Below, piece after piece: positions 34,429 to 44,826 of a stretch of DNA of 64,000 nucleotides. This DNA is from Sutcliffiella horikoshii. GTDB taxonomy: Bacteria; Bacillota; Bacilli; Bacillales; Bacillaceae_I. Location of the stretch: the NCBI GenBank assembly GCA_001636495.1, contig KV440964.1:2124666-2188665 (forward strand), given 5' to 3'. Within the stretch, counting starts at the first letter, position 1. Every line of letters starts with the position of its first letter. Position numbers and translations under genes: made by a program. A model generated the notes under the pieces. The model was not told where the DNA came from. It ran no database searches and worked only from the letters and a program-made list of their open reading frames with translations.

Positions 34429-36135
34429 ATGATTGCAGAGTTGACCATAAAGAATTTTGCTATTATTGAATCCCTTTCTGTCTCTTTTGACAAAGGGTTA
34501 ACGGTTTTAACAGGGGAAACTGGAGCGGGTAAATCCATTATCATCGATGCCATTCACTTGTTGGCAGGTGGGAGAGGCTCGCATGAATTTGTCCGTTTTG
34601 GTGAAAAAAGGGCAGAATTGGAGGGGTTATTCCTTCTTGAGGATGAAAAACACCCTGCCTATAAGGTTTGTCAGCAGCTTGGAATCGATATTGAAGATGA
34701 AATGGTAGTCTTGCGAAGAGAAATCCATGCCACAGGCAAAAGTGTCTGTCGTGTTAACGGAAAGCTTGTAACCATTGCCCTCTTAAGGGAAGTAGGGCAA
34801 ACATTGGTGGACATCCACGGGCAGCACGAACACCAAGAGTTAATGGATCCGGACCTTCACCTCTCCCTTTTAGATCAGTTTGGCGGACTAGCTGTTCAAA
34901 AGGAAATTCAAGCATATAGAGACGTTTTTAAATCCTACAAGGACGTAGAAAAAAGGCTACTGGAACTCACTGAAAACGAGCAAAAGGTTGCGCACCGTCT
35001 TGATTTGTTGCAATTCCAGGCAGAAGAGATTAGCAATGCAGAATTAAGCATGAATGAAGAGGATGAACTGCTCGAGGAACGGAATAAAATCAGCAACTTT
35101 GAACGCCTTTATCAATCCCTTAACAACTGTTATCATGCGATGCACGGCGAGCAAAAGGGGCTTGACTGGGTCGGCCAGGCCATGTCGGAGTCTGAAGGCT
35201 TAGGGGAAATAGATAAGAATTTAAAGGACGTCCATGAAATCATTTCAAATTCCTATTATCAATTAGAGGAACTATCTTATCGCATCCGAGACGAAATAGA
35301 TCAGCTTGAATTTGATCCGAACCGCCTTGATTTCATCGAGGGCAGATTGAATGAAATCAAGCAACTGAAACGAAAATATGGAGCTACGGTCGCGGAAGTT
35401 TTAGAATACGCGTCGAAAATAGAAGAGGAGCTAGAAACCCTGCAAAACCGTGATTCACACATTCACCAGCTTCAAGAATCGTTGGAATCGCTTAAGCAGG
35501 ATTTAGCACTAGAAGCGAAGTCTCTTACGGAGGCACGCAGAAAAGCATCCCAAAAGCTCATGAAGAGCATCCATAAAGAGCTAAAAGACCTCTATCTGGA
35601 AAAAGCAATTTTTGATGTAAATATGGATGTGAAAAAGGAAAAGGCATCAGGCAGTGTAGTGTATGGGAAAAACGGGGCGGATGTCGTGGAGTTCTATCTT
35701 ACGACAAACCCTGGTGAACCGTTAAAGCCAATGGCAAAGGTTGCTTCTGGTGGGGAACTTTCGAGAATCATGCTTGCATTGAAGAGTATTTTCTCAAGGC
35801 ATCAAGGAATCACTTCCATCATTTTTGATGAGGTGGATACAGGAGTCAGTGGCAGGGTGGCACAAGCTATCGCCGAGAAAATTTATCAAGTTTCCATTGA
35901 CTCTCAGGTGCTTTGCATCTCCCATTTACCTCAAGTCGCTGCCATGTCAGACACGCATCTGTTCATCAGCAAAGAAGTTTCCGGTGAACGAACGAAAACT
36001 AAGGTGCGCGGATTGAATCAGAATGAGAAGATACGTGAGATCGGTCGGATGATTTCCGGTGTGGAAATAACATCTTTGACGAAAGAGCATGCGCGCGAGT
36101 TATTGGAGATTGCCGGGAGTATTAAGCAAGGGTAA
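34429..36135 (+). CDS. recN: DNA repair protein RecN
   Basis: A 568-residue SMC-like ATPase with Walker A GETGAGKSIIID near residues 30-41, two coiled-coil arms (residues ~150-390) around a central hinge region, and the C-terminal signature KVASGGELSRIMLALKSIF with Walker B TSIIFDEVDTGVSGRVAQAIAEK. RecN gathers broken DNA ends during double-strand break repair. It lies 22 nt after argR. Confidence 0.96.
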   Translation: MIAELTIKNFAIIESLSVSFDKGLTVLTGETGAGKSIIIDAIHLLAGGRGSHEFVRFGEKRAELEGLFLLEDEKHPAYKVCQQLGIDIEDEMVVLRREIHATGKSVCRVNGKLVTIALLREVGQTLVDIHGQHEHQELMDPDLHLSLLDQFGGLAVQKEIQAYRDVFKSYKDVEKRLLELTENEQKVAHRLDLLQFQAEEISNAELSMNEEDELLEERNKISNFERLYQSLNNCYHAMHGEQKGLDWVGQAMSESEGLGEIDKNLKDVHEIISNSYYQLEELSYRIRDEIDQLEFDPNRLDFIEGRLNEIKQLKRKYGATVAEVLEYASKIEEELETLQNRDSHIHQLQESLESLKQDLALEAKSLTEARRKASQKLMKSIHKELKDLYLEKAIFDVNMDVKKEKASGSVVYGKNGADVVEFYLTTNPGEPLKPMAKVASGGELSRIMLALKSIFSRHQGITSIIFDEVDTGVSGRVAQAIAEKIYQVSIDSQVLCISHLPQVAAMSDTHLFISKEVSGERTKTKVRGLNQNEKIREIGRMISGVEITSLTKEHARELLEIAGSIKQG

Positions 36136-36149
36136 GGAATTAGAGTGGG

Positions 36150-36181
36150 CCGTTCACATTTGATGATGTGGACGGTTTTTT
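36150..36181 (+). terminator. Terminator after recN
   Basis: CCGTTCACAT (36150-36159) pairs with ATGTGGACGG (36166-36175) through one G-T pair, followed by six T. A second inverted pair, GGTTGAT/ATCAACC, follows at about 36184-36220. Confidence 0.85.
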
Positions 36182-36419
36182 GGTTGGTTGATCACGGAGC
36201 CGTTTTCCGGAAATCAACCACGGCTTATATCAGACCTTTTACATAAAACGCCACAATCTCACTTCCCCAATAATTATCCCCGTTCCCCCCATATAACATA
36301 ACTATCCATAATGGGTAGCATTTAAATTAATATCGTTGTTATAAATGTGGCCTGACAAGGCAAAATTATATAATGTAGCCATGAATGGTGTGGGATAGGA
36401 GCGAGGAGAGTGAAAATGT

Positions 36420-37715
36420 TTGAGAGAAGATAAAATCAGAAAAATTGTTGGTGTATTTCTCCTTGTTTCAGTCATGGTATTATGTGTAAGTCAACCATTT
36501 AAAGAGTATGTCCAAATCCCGAATAAAATAACGATGTTTGAAGGACAAGGGATACATTTCCAGTCTTCGGTTCCGGTCACTGCAAAAGTGAATGAAGATA
36601 CTTCCTCCTCTCTAGGGATTGAGACAGACCATAAAACGTTAGCATTAAAAGGAAAGCAATCAGGAGAAGGTCAGGTTGTGTTACAGCTTGCCGGTATCCC
36701 GGTCAAACAAGTAAATGTGGATGTCATACCGGAATATAAGGTGTATCCTGGTGGGCAATCCATTGGAGTAAAGTTAAACACTTTAGGTGTACTTGTAGTC
36801 GGCCATCATCAGGTCGATACTGACGAGGGTAAACAATCACCTGGAGAAATCGCGGGTATTCAAGTAGGCGACATTATAACAAAAATCAACGGCAAAACCA
36901 TCGAGCAGATGAGTGATGTTGCTCCATTTGTACAAGAGTCCGGCAAAACCGGAAGTCCCCTTGATGTTGTCATCACACGAGAAAAAGAGACAATTGAAAC
37001 AAAACTTATTCCTTTAAAAGACAAACAGGACAGTTCGTTCAGAATTGGACTATATATTAGAGATTCTGCCGCTGGAATCGGGACTATGACTTTCTATGAT
37101 CCGATTACAATGAAATACGGGGCATTGGGTCATGTGATTTCTGATATGGATACAAAAAAGCCGATCGTTGTCCAAGATGGTCAGATTGTTCGATCGACCG
37201 TCACATCCATTGATAAAGGAAGCAATGGAGTGCCGGGTGAAAAGCTTGCTAGGTTTTCAAACGACAGATCAGCAATCGGTGATATCTCAAGAAACAGTCC
37301 GTTCGGTATCTTCGGAACGCTTCACAATGATATTGTGAATGGCATTATCGACAATGCATTGCCAATTGCATTGTCAACAGAAGTAAAAGAAGGACCTGCT
37401 AAAATCTTGACCGTTGTGGATGGCGATAAAGTCGAGGAATTTGATGTAGAAGTTGTCAGCAGCATTCCTCAGAAATTTCCTGCCACTAAAGGGATGGTAA
37501 TTAAAATAACAGATCCAGTCCTTTTGGAAAAGACAGGTGGAATTGTGCAAGGGATGAGTGGAAGTCCAATCATTCAAAATGGCAAAGTGATTGGTGCCGT
37601 CACCCATGTATTTGTCAACGATCCTACAAGTGGTTATGGTGTTCATATTGAATGGATGCTGAACGAAGCAGGAATCGATATTTATCAAAAGGATAAAGAG
37701 AAGAAAGTGGGCTGA
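36420..37715 (+). CDS. spoIVB: Sporulation signalling serine protease SpoIVB
   Basis: A 431-residue S55-family protease. An N-terminal membrane anchor (residues ~7-25) precedes a PDZ domain ([27 protein letters not shown], residues ~145-205) and the protease domain, with the catalytic His in GALGHVISD and Ser in [11 protein letters not shown]. It is secreted from the forespore and cleaves SpoIVFA to trigger pro-sigma-K processing. The frame starts at TTG 36420, with GAGGAG about 12 nt upstream. ATG 36416 is out of frame and ends after seven codons. Confidence 0.95.
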   Translation: MREDKIRKIVGVFLLVSVMVLCVSQPFKEYVQIPNKITMFEGQGIHFQSSVPVTAKVNEDTSSSLGIETDHKTLALKGKQSGEGQVVLQLAGIPVKQVNVDVIPEYKVYPGGQSIGVKLNTLGVLVVGHHQVDTDEGKQSPGEIAGIQVGDIITKINGKTIEQMSDVAPFVQESGKTGSPLDVVITREKETIETKLIPLKDKQDSSFRIGLYIRDSAAGIGTMTFYDPITMKYGALGHVISDMDTKKPIVVQDGQIVRSTVTSIDKGSNGVPGEKLARFSNDRSAIGDISRNSPFGIFGTLHNDIVNGIIDNALPIALSTEVKEGPAKILTVVDGDKVEEFDVEVVSSIPQKFPATKGMVIKITDPVLLEKTGGIVQGMSGSPIIQNGKVIGAVTHVFVNDPTSGYGVHIEWMLNEAGIDIYQKDKEKKVG

Positions 37716-37780
37716 TAACAGCTCGCTTTTTTTCTTTTATTTTTTGGTTAGATGAGTTATGATGGATAAAACAAAGATTA

Positions 37781-37919
37781 TTCGACAAAATTTACAGTAA
37801 ATGTAATTAATTGCGTATTCCGTCGAATATAAGAGTATTCTGGAGAAAAATAAAGAATTTATATTATTTTTAAGGTTTTTTAAAAATATTAAAGGAAAAC
37901 AGGTTGCATTGTCGAAATT
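37781..37919 (+). promoter_or_regulatory. spo0A control region: 0A boxes and sigma-H promoter
   Basis: TTCGACA (37781-37787), CGTCGAA (37821-37827) and TGTCGAA (37910-37916) match or nearly match the Spo0A box TGTCGAA on either strand. AAAGGAAAA (37891-37899), 11 nt, and GTCGAAATT (37911-37919) match the sigma-H consensus RNAGGAWWW/RNNGAATWW with one mismatch. This fits the known autoregulated sporulation promoter of spo0A. Confidence 0.7.
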
Positions 37920-37990
37920 AACATTTAGAATAAAATAAAAGGCTTAACTGCTTTAAAGAAAGTATAGGGACTGAGGAGGAAACTAGTTAT

Positions 37991-38779
37991 ATGAAAATTA
38001 AAGTATGTGTCGTTGATGACAACCGCGAGTTAGTTGGTCTATTGGAAGAGTACATTTCAGCGCAAGAGGACATGGAAGTTGTAGGGGTAGCTCACAATGG
38101 TCAAGAATGTCTTCAGTTGCTTCAAGATAAAAATCCTGATGTGTTAATACTTGATATCATCATGCCGCACCTTGATGGATTGGGAGTGCTTGAAAAAATG
38201 CGTTCCTTGAACTTGGAAAAATCGCCTAACGTTATCATGTTGACTGCTTTTGGACAGGAAGACGTGACAAAAAAGGCAGTGGACTTAGGTGCTTCCTACT
38301 TTATCCTAAAACCATTTGATATGGAAAATCTTGTTGGAAATATCCGTCAAGTGAGTGGAAAATCATCACCAATCCTTAAGAGATCCAGCTCATCCATCCG
38401 TTCCTCCAGCCCGGAAAACAAAGGTAGAAATCTTGATGCGAATATCACAAGTATCATTCACGAAATTGGTGTGCCTGCTCATATCAAAGGTTACCTATAC
38501 TTACGAGAAGCAATTTCCATGGTGTACAACGATATTGAATTATTGGGTTCCATCACAAAGGTCCTATATCCTGATATCGCTAAAAAATTCAACACCACAG
38601 CAAGCCGAGTAGAGCGTGCGATCCGCCATGCAATCGAAGTTGCTTGGTCCCGTGGGAATATCGACAGCATCTCTTCCCTATTCGGATATACGGTTTCCAT
38701 GACCAAGGCGAAGCCTACCAACAGTGAGTTCATTGCAATGGTTGCAGACAAGTTGCGATTGGAGCACAGAGCTTCCTGA
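37991..38779 (+). CDS. spo0A: Master sporulation regulator Spo0A
   Basis: 262 residues. The receiver domain (residues 1-125) has the acidic pocket [10 protein letters not shown], phosphorylated Asp in [13 protein letters not shown], and LTAFGQE/ILKPFD with the Thr and Lys switch residues. After a Ser-rich linker ([15 protein letters not shown]), the DNA-binding domain contains AREA-like [32 protein letters not shown], the recognition helix. The length is close to B. subtilis Spo0A (267). A terminator follows at 38812. Confidence 0.97.
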   Translation: MKIKVCVVDDNRELVGLLEEYISAQEDMEVVGVAHNGQECLQLLQDKNPDVLILDIIMPHLDGLGVLEKMRSLNLEKSPNVIMLTAFGQEDVTKKAVDLGASYFILKPFDMENLVGNIRQVSGKSSPILKRSSSSIRSSSPENKGRNLDANITSIIHEIGVPAHIKGYLYLREAISMVYNDIELLGSITKVLYPDIAKKFNTTASRVERAIRHAIEVAWSRGNIDSISSLFGYTVSMTKAKPTNSEFIAMVADKLRLEHRAS

Positions 38780-38811
38780 AAGGGTGAGGAATCAAATTAG
38801 GTGTAAAATAA

Positions 38812-38843
38812 AAACCCAACATGCGAACGTGTATGTTGGGTTT
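38812..38843. terminator. Bidirectional terminator after spo0A
   Basis: AAACCCAACAT (38812-38822) pairs perfectly with ATGTTGGGTTT (38833-38843). It serves both spo0A and the convergent yycC-like gene. Confidence 0.85.
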
Positions 38844-38880
38844 GTTATGGTTGCTTATAGGTTTCAATCAAGTCAAAGGA

Positions 38881-39033
38881 CTAATCCTCATTTCCGTCAT
38901 TTTCATTTCGCTCCATCTCCACAAGCTTCTGAATGAGAATATGTTGTGGTAAATGCATTACTTGTTCGATGGGTACATCCAAAGCTTTAGCAAGCTTTTG
39001 AGCGGTTTCGGCGGATATTTGTAGTGGACGCAT
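38881..39033 (-). CDS. YycC-like small protein, 50 aa
   Basis: A minus-strand frame from ATG 39033 (AGAGGTG upstream) to TAG 38881: MRPLQISAETAQKLAKALDV ... VMHLPQHILIQKLVEMERN. The pattern MRPLQIS..A.KL...L.VP.E..MH.PQHIL.QKL matches the short YycC family of Bacillus. The role is unknown; the N-terminus looks like a helix-turn-helix or ribbon fragment. It is too short for many gene finders but has a good ribosome binding site. Confidence 0.75.
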   Translation of the reverse strand: MRPLQISAETAQKLAKALDVPIEQVMHLPQHILIQKLVEMERNENDGNED

Positions 39034-39126
39034 TTCGGTTCACCTCTCTTCTCTTAAAGATTTTACTAAATACCAAGCAGGTTTACAATTTTTTCTGACA
39101 GGTGAAAAAGTGAAAGGTGTGAAAGA

Positions 39127-39852
39127 ATGACGAAGATTTTCGGCCATAGAGGTTCTGCCGGTACACATCCGGAAAATACAATGATCAGCTTTGAACAAGC
39201 ATACAAAGATGGGGCTGATGGAATAGAGCTTGATGTGCAACTAAGTAAAGATGGCATTCCTGTTGTCATTCATGATGAGAAAGTGAACAGAACGACTGAT
39301 GGCAAGGGATTGGTAAAAGACTTATCCTTGATGGAACTGAAAAAACTGAATGCGGTCCATAAATTTAAAAAACAATACAAGCATGCCGATATCCCTACTT
39401 TGGAAGAGGTGCTGGAATGGGCAAGTAAAAAGCAGACGATCGTAAATATCGAACTGAAAAATAGTATTGTCCCTTATGCAGGGATGGAAGAGAAAGTACT
39501 GGCATTGATTGATAAATACAAAATGGAGCATTTGATCATCTTTTCAAGCTTCAATCACTATAGCATAGCACGATTGCATACACTCGCTCCGGAAATGGAG
39601 AAGGCGGTATTGTATATGGAAGGAATTTATAAACCGTGGGACTACACGAAATGGGTGGGAGGAAAAGGGATACATCCGCACATTAAAGCAGCTACACCAA
39701 GCATCATCCAACGGGCGCAACATGCGGGCGTTCCCGTTCGTCCGTTTACAGTTAATGATGAAAAAACAATGAAAAGGCTTTTTGAAGAGGGATGTGCAGG
39801 GTTTTTTACGGATTATCCACAAAAAGCAGTTCAGTTAAAATACCAAAGCTAA
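39127..39852 (+). CDS. Glycerophosphodiester phosphodiesterase (YqiK type)
   Basis: A 241-residue cytosolic GDPD. FGHRGSAGTHPENTMISF holds the HR(G) and PENT metal/catalytic motifs, DGIELDVQLSKDGIPVVIHDEKVNRTTDG carries the ExD metal site and second catalytic His, and IELKN follows. It hydrolyses glycerophosphodiesters to glycerol-3-phosphate and an alcohol. There is no signal peptide. Position near spo0A matches B. subtilis yqiK. Confidence 0.92.
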   Translation: MTKIFGHRGSAGTHPENTMISFEQAYKDGADGIELDVQLSKDGIPVVIHDEKVNRTTDGKGLVKDLSLMELKKLNAVHKFKKQYKHADIPTLEEVLEWASKKQTIVNIELKNSIVPYAGMEEKVLALIDKYKMEHLIIFSSFNHYSIARLHTLAPEMEKAVLYMEGIYKPWDYTKWVGGKGIHPHIKAATPSIIQRAQHAGVPVRPFTVNDEKTMKRLFEEGCAGFFTDYPQKAVQLKYQS

Positions 39853-39880
39853 ACCGGCTGTTTGTACAGCTGGTTTTTTT
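39852..39880 (+). terminator. Terminator after the GDPD gene
   Basis: AACCGGCTG/CAGCTGGTT (39852-39875), one G-T pair, then T residues. Confidence 0.85.
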
Positions 39881-39886
39881 GCGTAG

Positions 39887-40002
39887 GCTCTTTTCTAAAA
39901 GATTGTTGCTAATCACTAGCAAAAAGTCGGCATTTGGACTTTTTGTCCTTTTACATATTCTAAAATAAGCAAGTAGACTATACAGTAAAACAGGAAAAGA
40001 GC
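39887..40002. mobile_element. Possible 116-bp non-autonomous element with short terminal inverted repeats
   Basis: GCTCTTTTC (39887-39895) is the exact inverse of GAAAAGAGC (39994-40002). The interior is A/T-rich and non-coding. The size and terminal repeats look MITE-like, but no target duplication is clear. Confidence 0.35.
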
Positions 40003-40082
40003 ACGACAGTAAGGTATATAGCGGTTAGTTTGTTAATTCGAAAAAGCAACAAATTTTACGAAAACAGCCTTAGCACTAAAAA

Positions 40083-40110
40083 AAGAAGAGCCATTAGCTC
40101 CTCTCAACAA
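40083..40110 (-). terminator. Terminator of yqzF
   Basis: On the minus strand a GAGAGGAGC-TAAT-GGCTCTTC hairpin is followed by a T tract, just after the yqzF stop. Confidence 0.7.
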
Positions 40111-40116
40111 CATCTG

Positions 40117-40359
40117 TTATTCTTCTTTTCTTTGGAATCTTTTCTGAACATTATTACGCTTCCGATCTCGGTGAAAAATAAATCCAGCCACAAACCACAA
40201 GCCTATTAGGAAAAATAGGAACCCGATAATAAACTGCAGAGTAAGGGACGGAATGAGAGGATGAGCGATGTTAAATACCATATCACGCATCAGCTTTATT
40301 CCATATACGGCAATGACTCCGGGAATCAATAAAATTATTAGAGCGACTATTCGTTGCAT
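40117..40359 (-). CDS. yqzF: YqzF, DUF2627 membrane protein
   Basis: 80 residues starting MQRIVALIILLIPGVIAVYG. Two membrane helices (residues ~4-22 and ~42-62), a short loop, and a basic end (HRDRKRNNVQKRFQRKEE). It matches B. subtilis YqzF (78 residues) and lies next to bkdR as there. The frame reaches TTG 40383, but the family start and spacing favour ATG 40359. The function is unknown. Confidence 0.88.
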   Translation of the reverse strand: MQRIVALIILLIPGVIAVYGIKLMRDMVFNIAHPLIPSLTLQFIIGFLFFLIGLWFVAGFIFHRDRKRNNVQKRFQRKEE

Positions 40360-40557
40360 ATCTTTTGTTGGCCTCACTTTCAAAGCTATCGACTTACATT
40401 ATATCAGAAATTGTCTTGCATAGAAGAGGGAAAAGAATTAAGATAAAAGTGTGCAAGAAATTTCACACCTTATAAAGAAGACTGTGAATTTTCTTTCAAT
40501 TTATAGCTTGATTAGATAGTGAGTTAAATGAATGTATCCGGTGTAGAGGGGTTTTAT

Positions 40558-42609
40558 ATGCAGACGGTATTGGTAGTTGGTGCTGGTAAAGGTGGCTCTG
40601 CGATTTTAAAAATGTTAACGCATTCAGGAATGTTTAATCTGCATGCTGTAGTGGATGTGAATCAGGCTGCACCTGGATTGACGTTGGCGAAAGAGATGGG
40701 GATAACGACAGGTCAGGATTGGCAGGAATTCCTGTCAGAGAAGATTGATATCATCATTGAAGCGACCGGGTCGGATGAAGTGTTTAAGGAAATCCGCGAT
40801 GCGAAGAACAAGAAAACGGTTCTTGTGCCAGGCACGGTAGCTCATATCACGGCAACATTGGTGGAAGAGAAAGAAGAATTGATTGCAAAAATGAAATACG
40901 AATCCCATAAGCGTGATCTAATCTTTAATCTATTACATGATGGATTGATGGTGGTAGATCAGGCAGGGAAAGTAATCATCTATAATAAAAGTGCGGAAAA
41001 GATTGTAGGGATAAAAAAGGCGCACATGCTTGGTCAGCACATTTTGGAAAACATTCCAACAAGCCGATTGCTAGAAGTGATACATACGCAAAAAGTGGAA
41101 AAAAATAAAGAAATGCTGCTTGAAAATGGCAAGAAAATCATTACAACGAGATCTCCTTTGATTGATGAGGATGGAATGGTAATCGGTGCTTTTGCGGTTT
41201 TTAAGGATATAACAGAGGTCATGAATCTAGCAGAGGAAGTTACGAACCTAAAAGGAATACAAACCATGCTAGAAGCGATTATCCAATCATCGGATGAAGC
41301 CATCTCAGTAGTGGACGAGTTCGGACGAGGGTTAATGATTAACCCTGCTTACTCCAGATTGACCGGGCTTGAAGAAAATCAAATCATCGGAAAACCAGCC
41401 ACGGCGGATATATCCGAAGGGGAAAGTATGCATATGCGGGTGCTCGAAACCAGACGTGCTGTTCGTGGGGTGAACCTAAAAGTAGGTCCTTCGAAAAAAG
41501 AGGTTATCGTTAATGTAGCTCCTATTATAGTAGATGGAAAACTTAAAGGCAGTGTAGGGGTTATCCATGATGTTTCTGAAATTCAGACCCTGACAACCGA
41601 GCTTGACCGTGCTAGACAAATTATCCGAACGCTTGAAGCGAAGTACTCTTTTGAGGATATTATCGGTTCATCTGAGGAGATGAGTCTTGCGATTGAGCAG
41701 GCAAAGCTTGGGGCCAAGACTCCGGCGACGGTTCTTTTGCGCGGAGAGTCTGGTACAGGAAAAGAGCTGTTTGCCCATGCTATTCATAATGCAAGTGATC
41801 GCAAGTATAACAAGTTCATCCGGGTGAATTGTGCGGCTTTATCTGAAACGTTGCTGGAAAGCGAGCTGTTTGGGTATGAGGAAGGTGCGTTTTCCGGTGC
41901 GAAGCGTGGCGGTAAAAAAGGACTTTTTGAAGAGGCTAATAACGGCAGTATCTTTCTTGATGAGATAGGGGAATTATCGGCCAATACTCAAGCAAAACTG
42001 TTAAGGGTTTTACAGGAAAGTGAAATCATCCGAGTGGGCGGCACGAAATCAATTTCGATAAATGTTCGCGTCATCGCGGCAACGAATGTCAATCTTGAAA
42101 AGGGGATAGCGAATGGGTCGTTTCGCGAAGATCTCTATTACAGGTTGAACAGGATGCCGATTCATATTCCTCCGCTTCGGAAAAGAAAAGAAGATATCGA
42201 AGCGTTAAGTGAGCACCTCATCCGAAAAATCAATCAGGATTACGGAAGAAATGTAGAGGGATTGACGCCGAGGGCGATCAATCATCTTGCGGCGTATGAC
42301 TGGCCAGGAAATGTGAGAGAACTTGAGAATGTCCTTGGTCGTGCAATTATCTTTATGAAATTCAATGAAGTGTTTATCGATACAGAACATATCCCGCCGC
42401 TTGCTACAAGCGGTGAAAAGGTATCTCAAGACTCCTCAGAAACAGTATCAAGTGATTATACGCTTGCTGAAATGCTTGAGGGATATGAAGCAAAAATAAT
42501 TCAAAAGACTTTGAAGAAGAATAAAGGGAACAAGACACGAACCGCCAAAGAGTTAGGGGTCTCCATCAGAAATCTTTATTATAAGATGGAAAAGTTTTCG
42601 ATTGAATGA
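40558..42609 (+). CDS. bkdR: Sigma-54-dependent activator of the bkd operon, BkdR
   Basis: 683 residues. An N-terminal Rossmann-like domain ([20 protein letters not shown]) precedes two PAS-type sensor regions (residues ~125-230 and ~245-350). A central AAA+ domain has [16 protein letters not shown] (Walker A), the sigma-54 contact loop [19 protein letters not shown] and [11 protein letters not shown] (Walker B). The C-terminal Fis-type helix-turn-helix is [21 protein letters not shown]. It activates the -24/-12 promoter of the genes just downstream, as in B. subtilis. ATG 40558 has AGAGGGG upstream; the frame extends to 40528. Confidence 0.95.
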   Translation: MQTVLVVGAGKGGSAILKMLTHSGMFNLHAVVDVNQAAPGLTLAKEMGITTGQDWQEFLSEKIDIIIEATGSDEVFKEIRDAKNKKTVLVPGTVAHITATLVEEKEELIAKMKYESHKRDLIFNLLHDGLMVVDQAGKVIIYNKSAEKIVGIKKAHMLGQHILENIPTSRLLEVIHTQKVEKNKEMLLENGKKIITTRSPLIDEDGMVIGAFAVFKDITEVMNLAEEVTNLKGIQTMLEAIIQSSDEAISVVDEFGRGLMINPAYSRLTGLEENQIIGKPATADISEGESMHMRVLETRRAVRGVNLKVGPSKKEVIVNVAPIIVDGKLKGSVGVIHDVSEIQTLTTELDRARQIIRTLEAKYSFEDIIGSSEEMSLAIEQAKLGAKTPATVLLRGESGTGKELFAHAIHNASDRKYNKFIRVNCAALSETLLESELFGYEEGAFSGAKRGGKKGLFEEANNGSIFLDEIGELSANTQAKLLRVLQESEIIRVGGTKSISINVRVIAATNVNLEKGIANGSFREDLYYRLNRMPIHIPPLRKRKEDIEALSEHLIRKINQDYGRNVEGLTPRAINHLAAYDWPGNVRELENVLGRAIIFMKFNEVFIDTEHIPPLATSGEKVSQDSSETVSSDYTLAEMLEGYEAKIIQKTLKKNKGNKTRTAKELGVSIRNLYYKMEKFSIE

Positions 42610-42617
42610 TACTGCAT

Positions 42618-42648
42618 GCAAGTTATTGCAAAGTATGAAAAAACTTGC
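42618..42648 (+). promoter_or_regulatory. Candidate BkdR upstream activating site
   Basis: GCAAGTT (42618-42624) and AACTTGC (42642-42648) form an inverted repeat 45-75 nt upstream of the -24 box. A BkdR enhancer is expected in this place. Confidence 0.5.
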
Positions 42649-42666
42649 GTGTTGAATTATGTAGAA

Positions 42667-42680
42667 ATAAAGCGTTTTCA
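42667..42680 (+). promoter_or_regulatory. cre-like site upstream of ptb
   Basis: ATAAAGCGTTTTCA is close to the CcpA consensus TGNAANCGNWNNCA with one or two mismatches. It lies just upstream of the -24 box, so it could give catabolite repression. Confidence 0.4.
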
Positions 42681-42692
42681 CTATTATTAAGT

Positions 42693-42708
42693 TGGCACGC
42701 TTCTTGCA
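42693..42708 (+). promoter_or_regulatory. Sigma-54 (SigL) promoter of the bkd operon
   Basis: TGGCAC, 5 nt, TTGCA matches the -24/-12 consensus exactly. It lies 37 nt before the ptb start. Confidence 0.92.
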
Positions 42709-42744
42709 TAGTTAAAATTGGAGTAGAAAGGAAGGGTTGAGAAA

Positions 42745-43644
42745 ATGAAACTAGAGGAACTTATCACCAAAGCAACCCAGCTCACCTCGAAAGTGGTAGC
42801 GATTGCAGCTGCAGAAGATGAAGAAGTGATCGAAGCAGTTTCTCACGCCTTAAACAAACAGTTGGCTTCATTTATATTGTTTGGGAATGAGGAGAAAATA
42901 ATAACACTACTGAAGGAACACCATATCGAAGCATCCCATCAAGCGTTGGAAATAATAGCTGTGGATAGTGCAAAGAAAGCTTCAGAGCTTGCTGTGAAAG
43001 CTGTATCAAGCGGGAAGGCCGATGTCTTGATGAAAGGGAATGTGCCGACAGCAACTATTCTGAAAGAAGTATTGAATAAAGAATACGGTTTGCGTACAGG
43101 GAATGTCCTTTCGCACGTGGCGGCATTTGAGGTGCCAGGTTACGAGCAACTTATTTTTGTGACAGATGCAGCAATGAATGTGGAGCCGGACCTCAATCAA
43201 AAGCTTCAAATTTTACAAAACTCCGTCCAGGTTGCAAGAGCATTAGGGATTGAATTGCCGAAAGTTGCACCATTGGCAGCGGTGGAAGTAGTCAATCCTG
43301 CCATGCAAGCAACTGTGGATGCAGCTCTGCTTACCCAAATGAATCATAGAGGACAAATTAAAGACTGCATCGTTGATGGTCCTTTGGCGTTGGATAATGC
43401 CATTTCCGCACTTGCAGCTGAGCATAAAGGAATTCATAGTGAAGTGGCTGGACAAGCGGACATCCTGTTTGTGCCAACCATCGAAGTAGGAAATGTCCTA
43501 TATAAATCATTAATCTATTTTGCTAAAGCAAAAGTCGGTGCAATCATTGCCGGCGCAAAAGCACCAATCGTGTTAACATCCAGAGCCGATTCCGCCGAGA
43601 GTAAACTAAACTCCTTGGCACTAGCGGTCTGCTCTGTAAAATAA
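42745..43644 (+). CDS. ptb: Phosphate butyryltransferase
   Basis: A 299-residue enzyme of the phosphate acetyl/butyryl-transferase family: KADVLMKGNVPTATILKEVL and the C-terminal FVPTIEVGNVLYKSLIYFAKAKVGAIIAGAKAPIVLTSRADS are conserved. It exchanges CoA of (iso)butyryl- or isovaleryl-CoA for phosphate, which Buk then uses to make ATP. It is the first gene of the bkd operon. Confidence 0.94.
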   Translation: MKLEELITKATQLTSKVVAIAAAEDEEVIEAVSHALNKQLASFILFGNEEKIITLLKEHHIEASHQALEIIAVDSAKKASELAVKAVSSGKADVLMKGNVPTATILKEVLNKEYGLRTGNVLSHVAAFEVPGYEQLIFVTDAAMNVEPDLNQKLQILQNSVQVARALGIELPKVAPLAAVEVVNPAMQATVDAALLTQMNHRGQIKDCIVDGPLALDNAISALAAEHKGIHSEVAGQADILFVPTIEVGNVLYKSLIYFAKAKVGAIIAGAKAPIVLTSRADSAESKLNSLALAVCSVK

Positions 43645-43700
43645 ATATTTTTTTGTAAATCATACTAAAATTATTTACTATCTTGGGGAGGAATTTTATC

Positions 43701-44804
43701 ATGGAAATTTTCAAATATATGGAGACTTACGACTACGAGCAATTGGTGATCTGCCAAGACAAACAATCCGGACTAAAAGCAATTATTGCGATACATGATA
43801 CAACACTTGGGCCAGCACTTGGCGGAACACGCATGTGGACATATGCAAATGAAGATGCGGCGATTGAAGATGCACTTCGCCTTGCAAAAGGAATGACTTA
43901 CAAAAATGCTGCGGCTGGTTTAAATCTTGGAGGCGGAAAGACGGTTATTATCGGGGATCCACGTACAGACAAAAACGAAGAAATGTTCCGCGCTTTCGGC
44001 CGTTACATCCAAGGATTAAACGGACGCTACATCACTGCAGAAGATGTTGGAACAACTGTTGCTGACATGGACTTGATTTATGAAGAAACAGACTATGTAA
44101 CAGGCGTTTCTCCTGCATTCGGTTCTTCCGGTAACCCATCTCCTGTAACTGCATTCGGAGTGTACCGCGGAATGAAAGCGGCAGCGAAAGAAGCATTCGG
44201 AACTGATTCATTAGAAGGTAAAGTCGTAGCAGTACAAGGTGTAGGTAACGTGGCATACAACCTTTGCCGTCATCTTCACGAAGAAGGCGCGCAACTTATC
44301 GTAACAGATATCAATAAAGAAGCGGTTAACCGTGCAGTAGAAGAGTTCGGTGCAAGAGCAGTAGACATCAACGACATCTACAGTGTTGATTGCGATATTT
44401 ACGCACCATGTGCACTTGGAGCTACAATCAATGACGAGACGATTCCTCAATTAAAAGCAAAAGTTATTGCTGGTGCAGCAAACAACCAATTGCTTGATAC
44501 AAAACACGGCGATATCATCCATGAAATGGGTATCGTTTACGCACCAGACTATGTAATCAATGCTGGTGGAGTAATCAACGTTGCAGATGAGCTTTACGGC
44601 TACAACCGTGAGCGTGCAATGAAGAAAGTAGAAGGAATCTACGACAACATCGAGAGAGTTATCGAAATCGCAAAGCGTGACGGCATCCCAACTTACCGTG
44701 CAGCTGACCGTCTAGCAGAAGAGCGTATTGAAAGAATGAAAAACTCTCGCAGTCAATTTTTACAAAACGGCCATCATATTTTAAGCCGTCGTAACGGACG
44801 CTAA
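43701..44804 (+). CDS. bcd: Leucine (branched-chain amino acid) dehydrogenase
   Basis: A 367-residue NAD-dependent enzyme deaminating Leu, Val and Ile to 2-oxo acids. [38 protein letters not shown] (catalytic Lys region) and [19 protein letters not shown] (GxGNVA NAD-binding loop) are diagnostic. ATG 43701 follows GGGGAGG; an upstream in-frame start at 43683 precedes this site. It provides the substrates of the BkdAA/AB/B complex. Confidence 0.96.
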   Translation: MEIFKYMETYDYEQLVICQDKQSGLKAIIAIHDTTLGPALGGTRMWTYANEDAAIEDALRLAKGMTYKNAAAGLNLGGGKTVIIGDPRTDKNEEMFRAFGRYIQGLNGRYITAEDVGTTVADMDLIYEETDYVTGVSPAFGSSGNPSPVTAFGVYRGMKAAAKEAFGTDSLEGKVVAVQGVGNVAYNLCRHLHEEGAQLIVTDINKEAVNRAVEEFGARAVDINDIYSVDCDIYAPCALGATINDETIPQLKAKVIAGAANNQLLDTKHGDIIHEMGIVYAPDYVINAGGVINVADELYGYNRERAMKKVEGIYDNIERVIEIAKRDGIPTYRAADRLAEERIERMKNSRSQFLQNGHHILSRRNGR

Positions 44805-44826
44805 TATAAATAAATATTAAGTTTCT

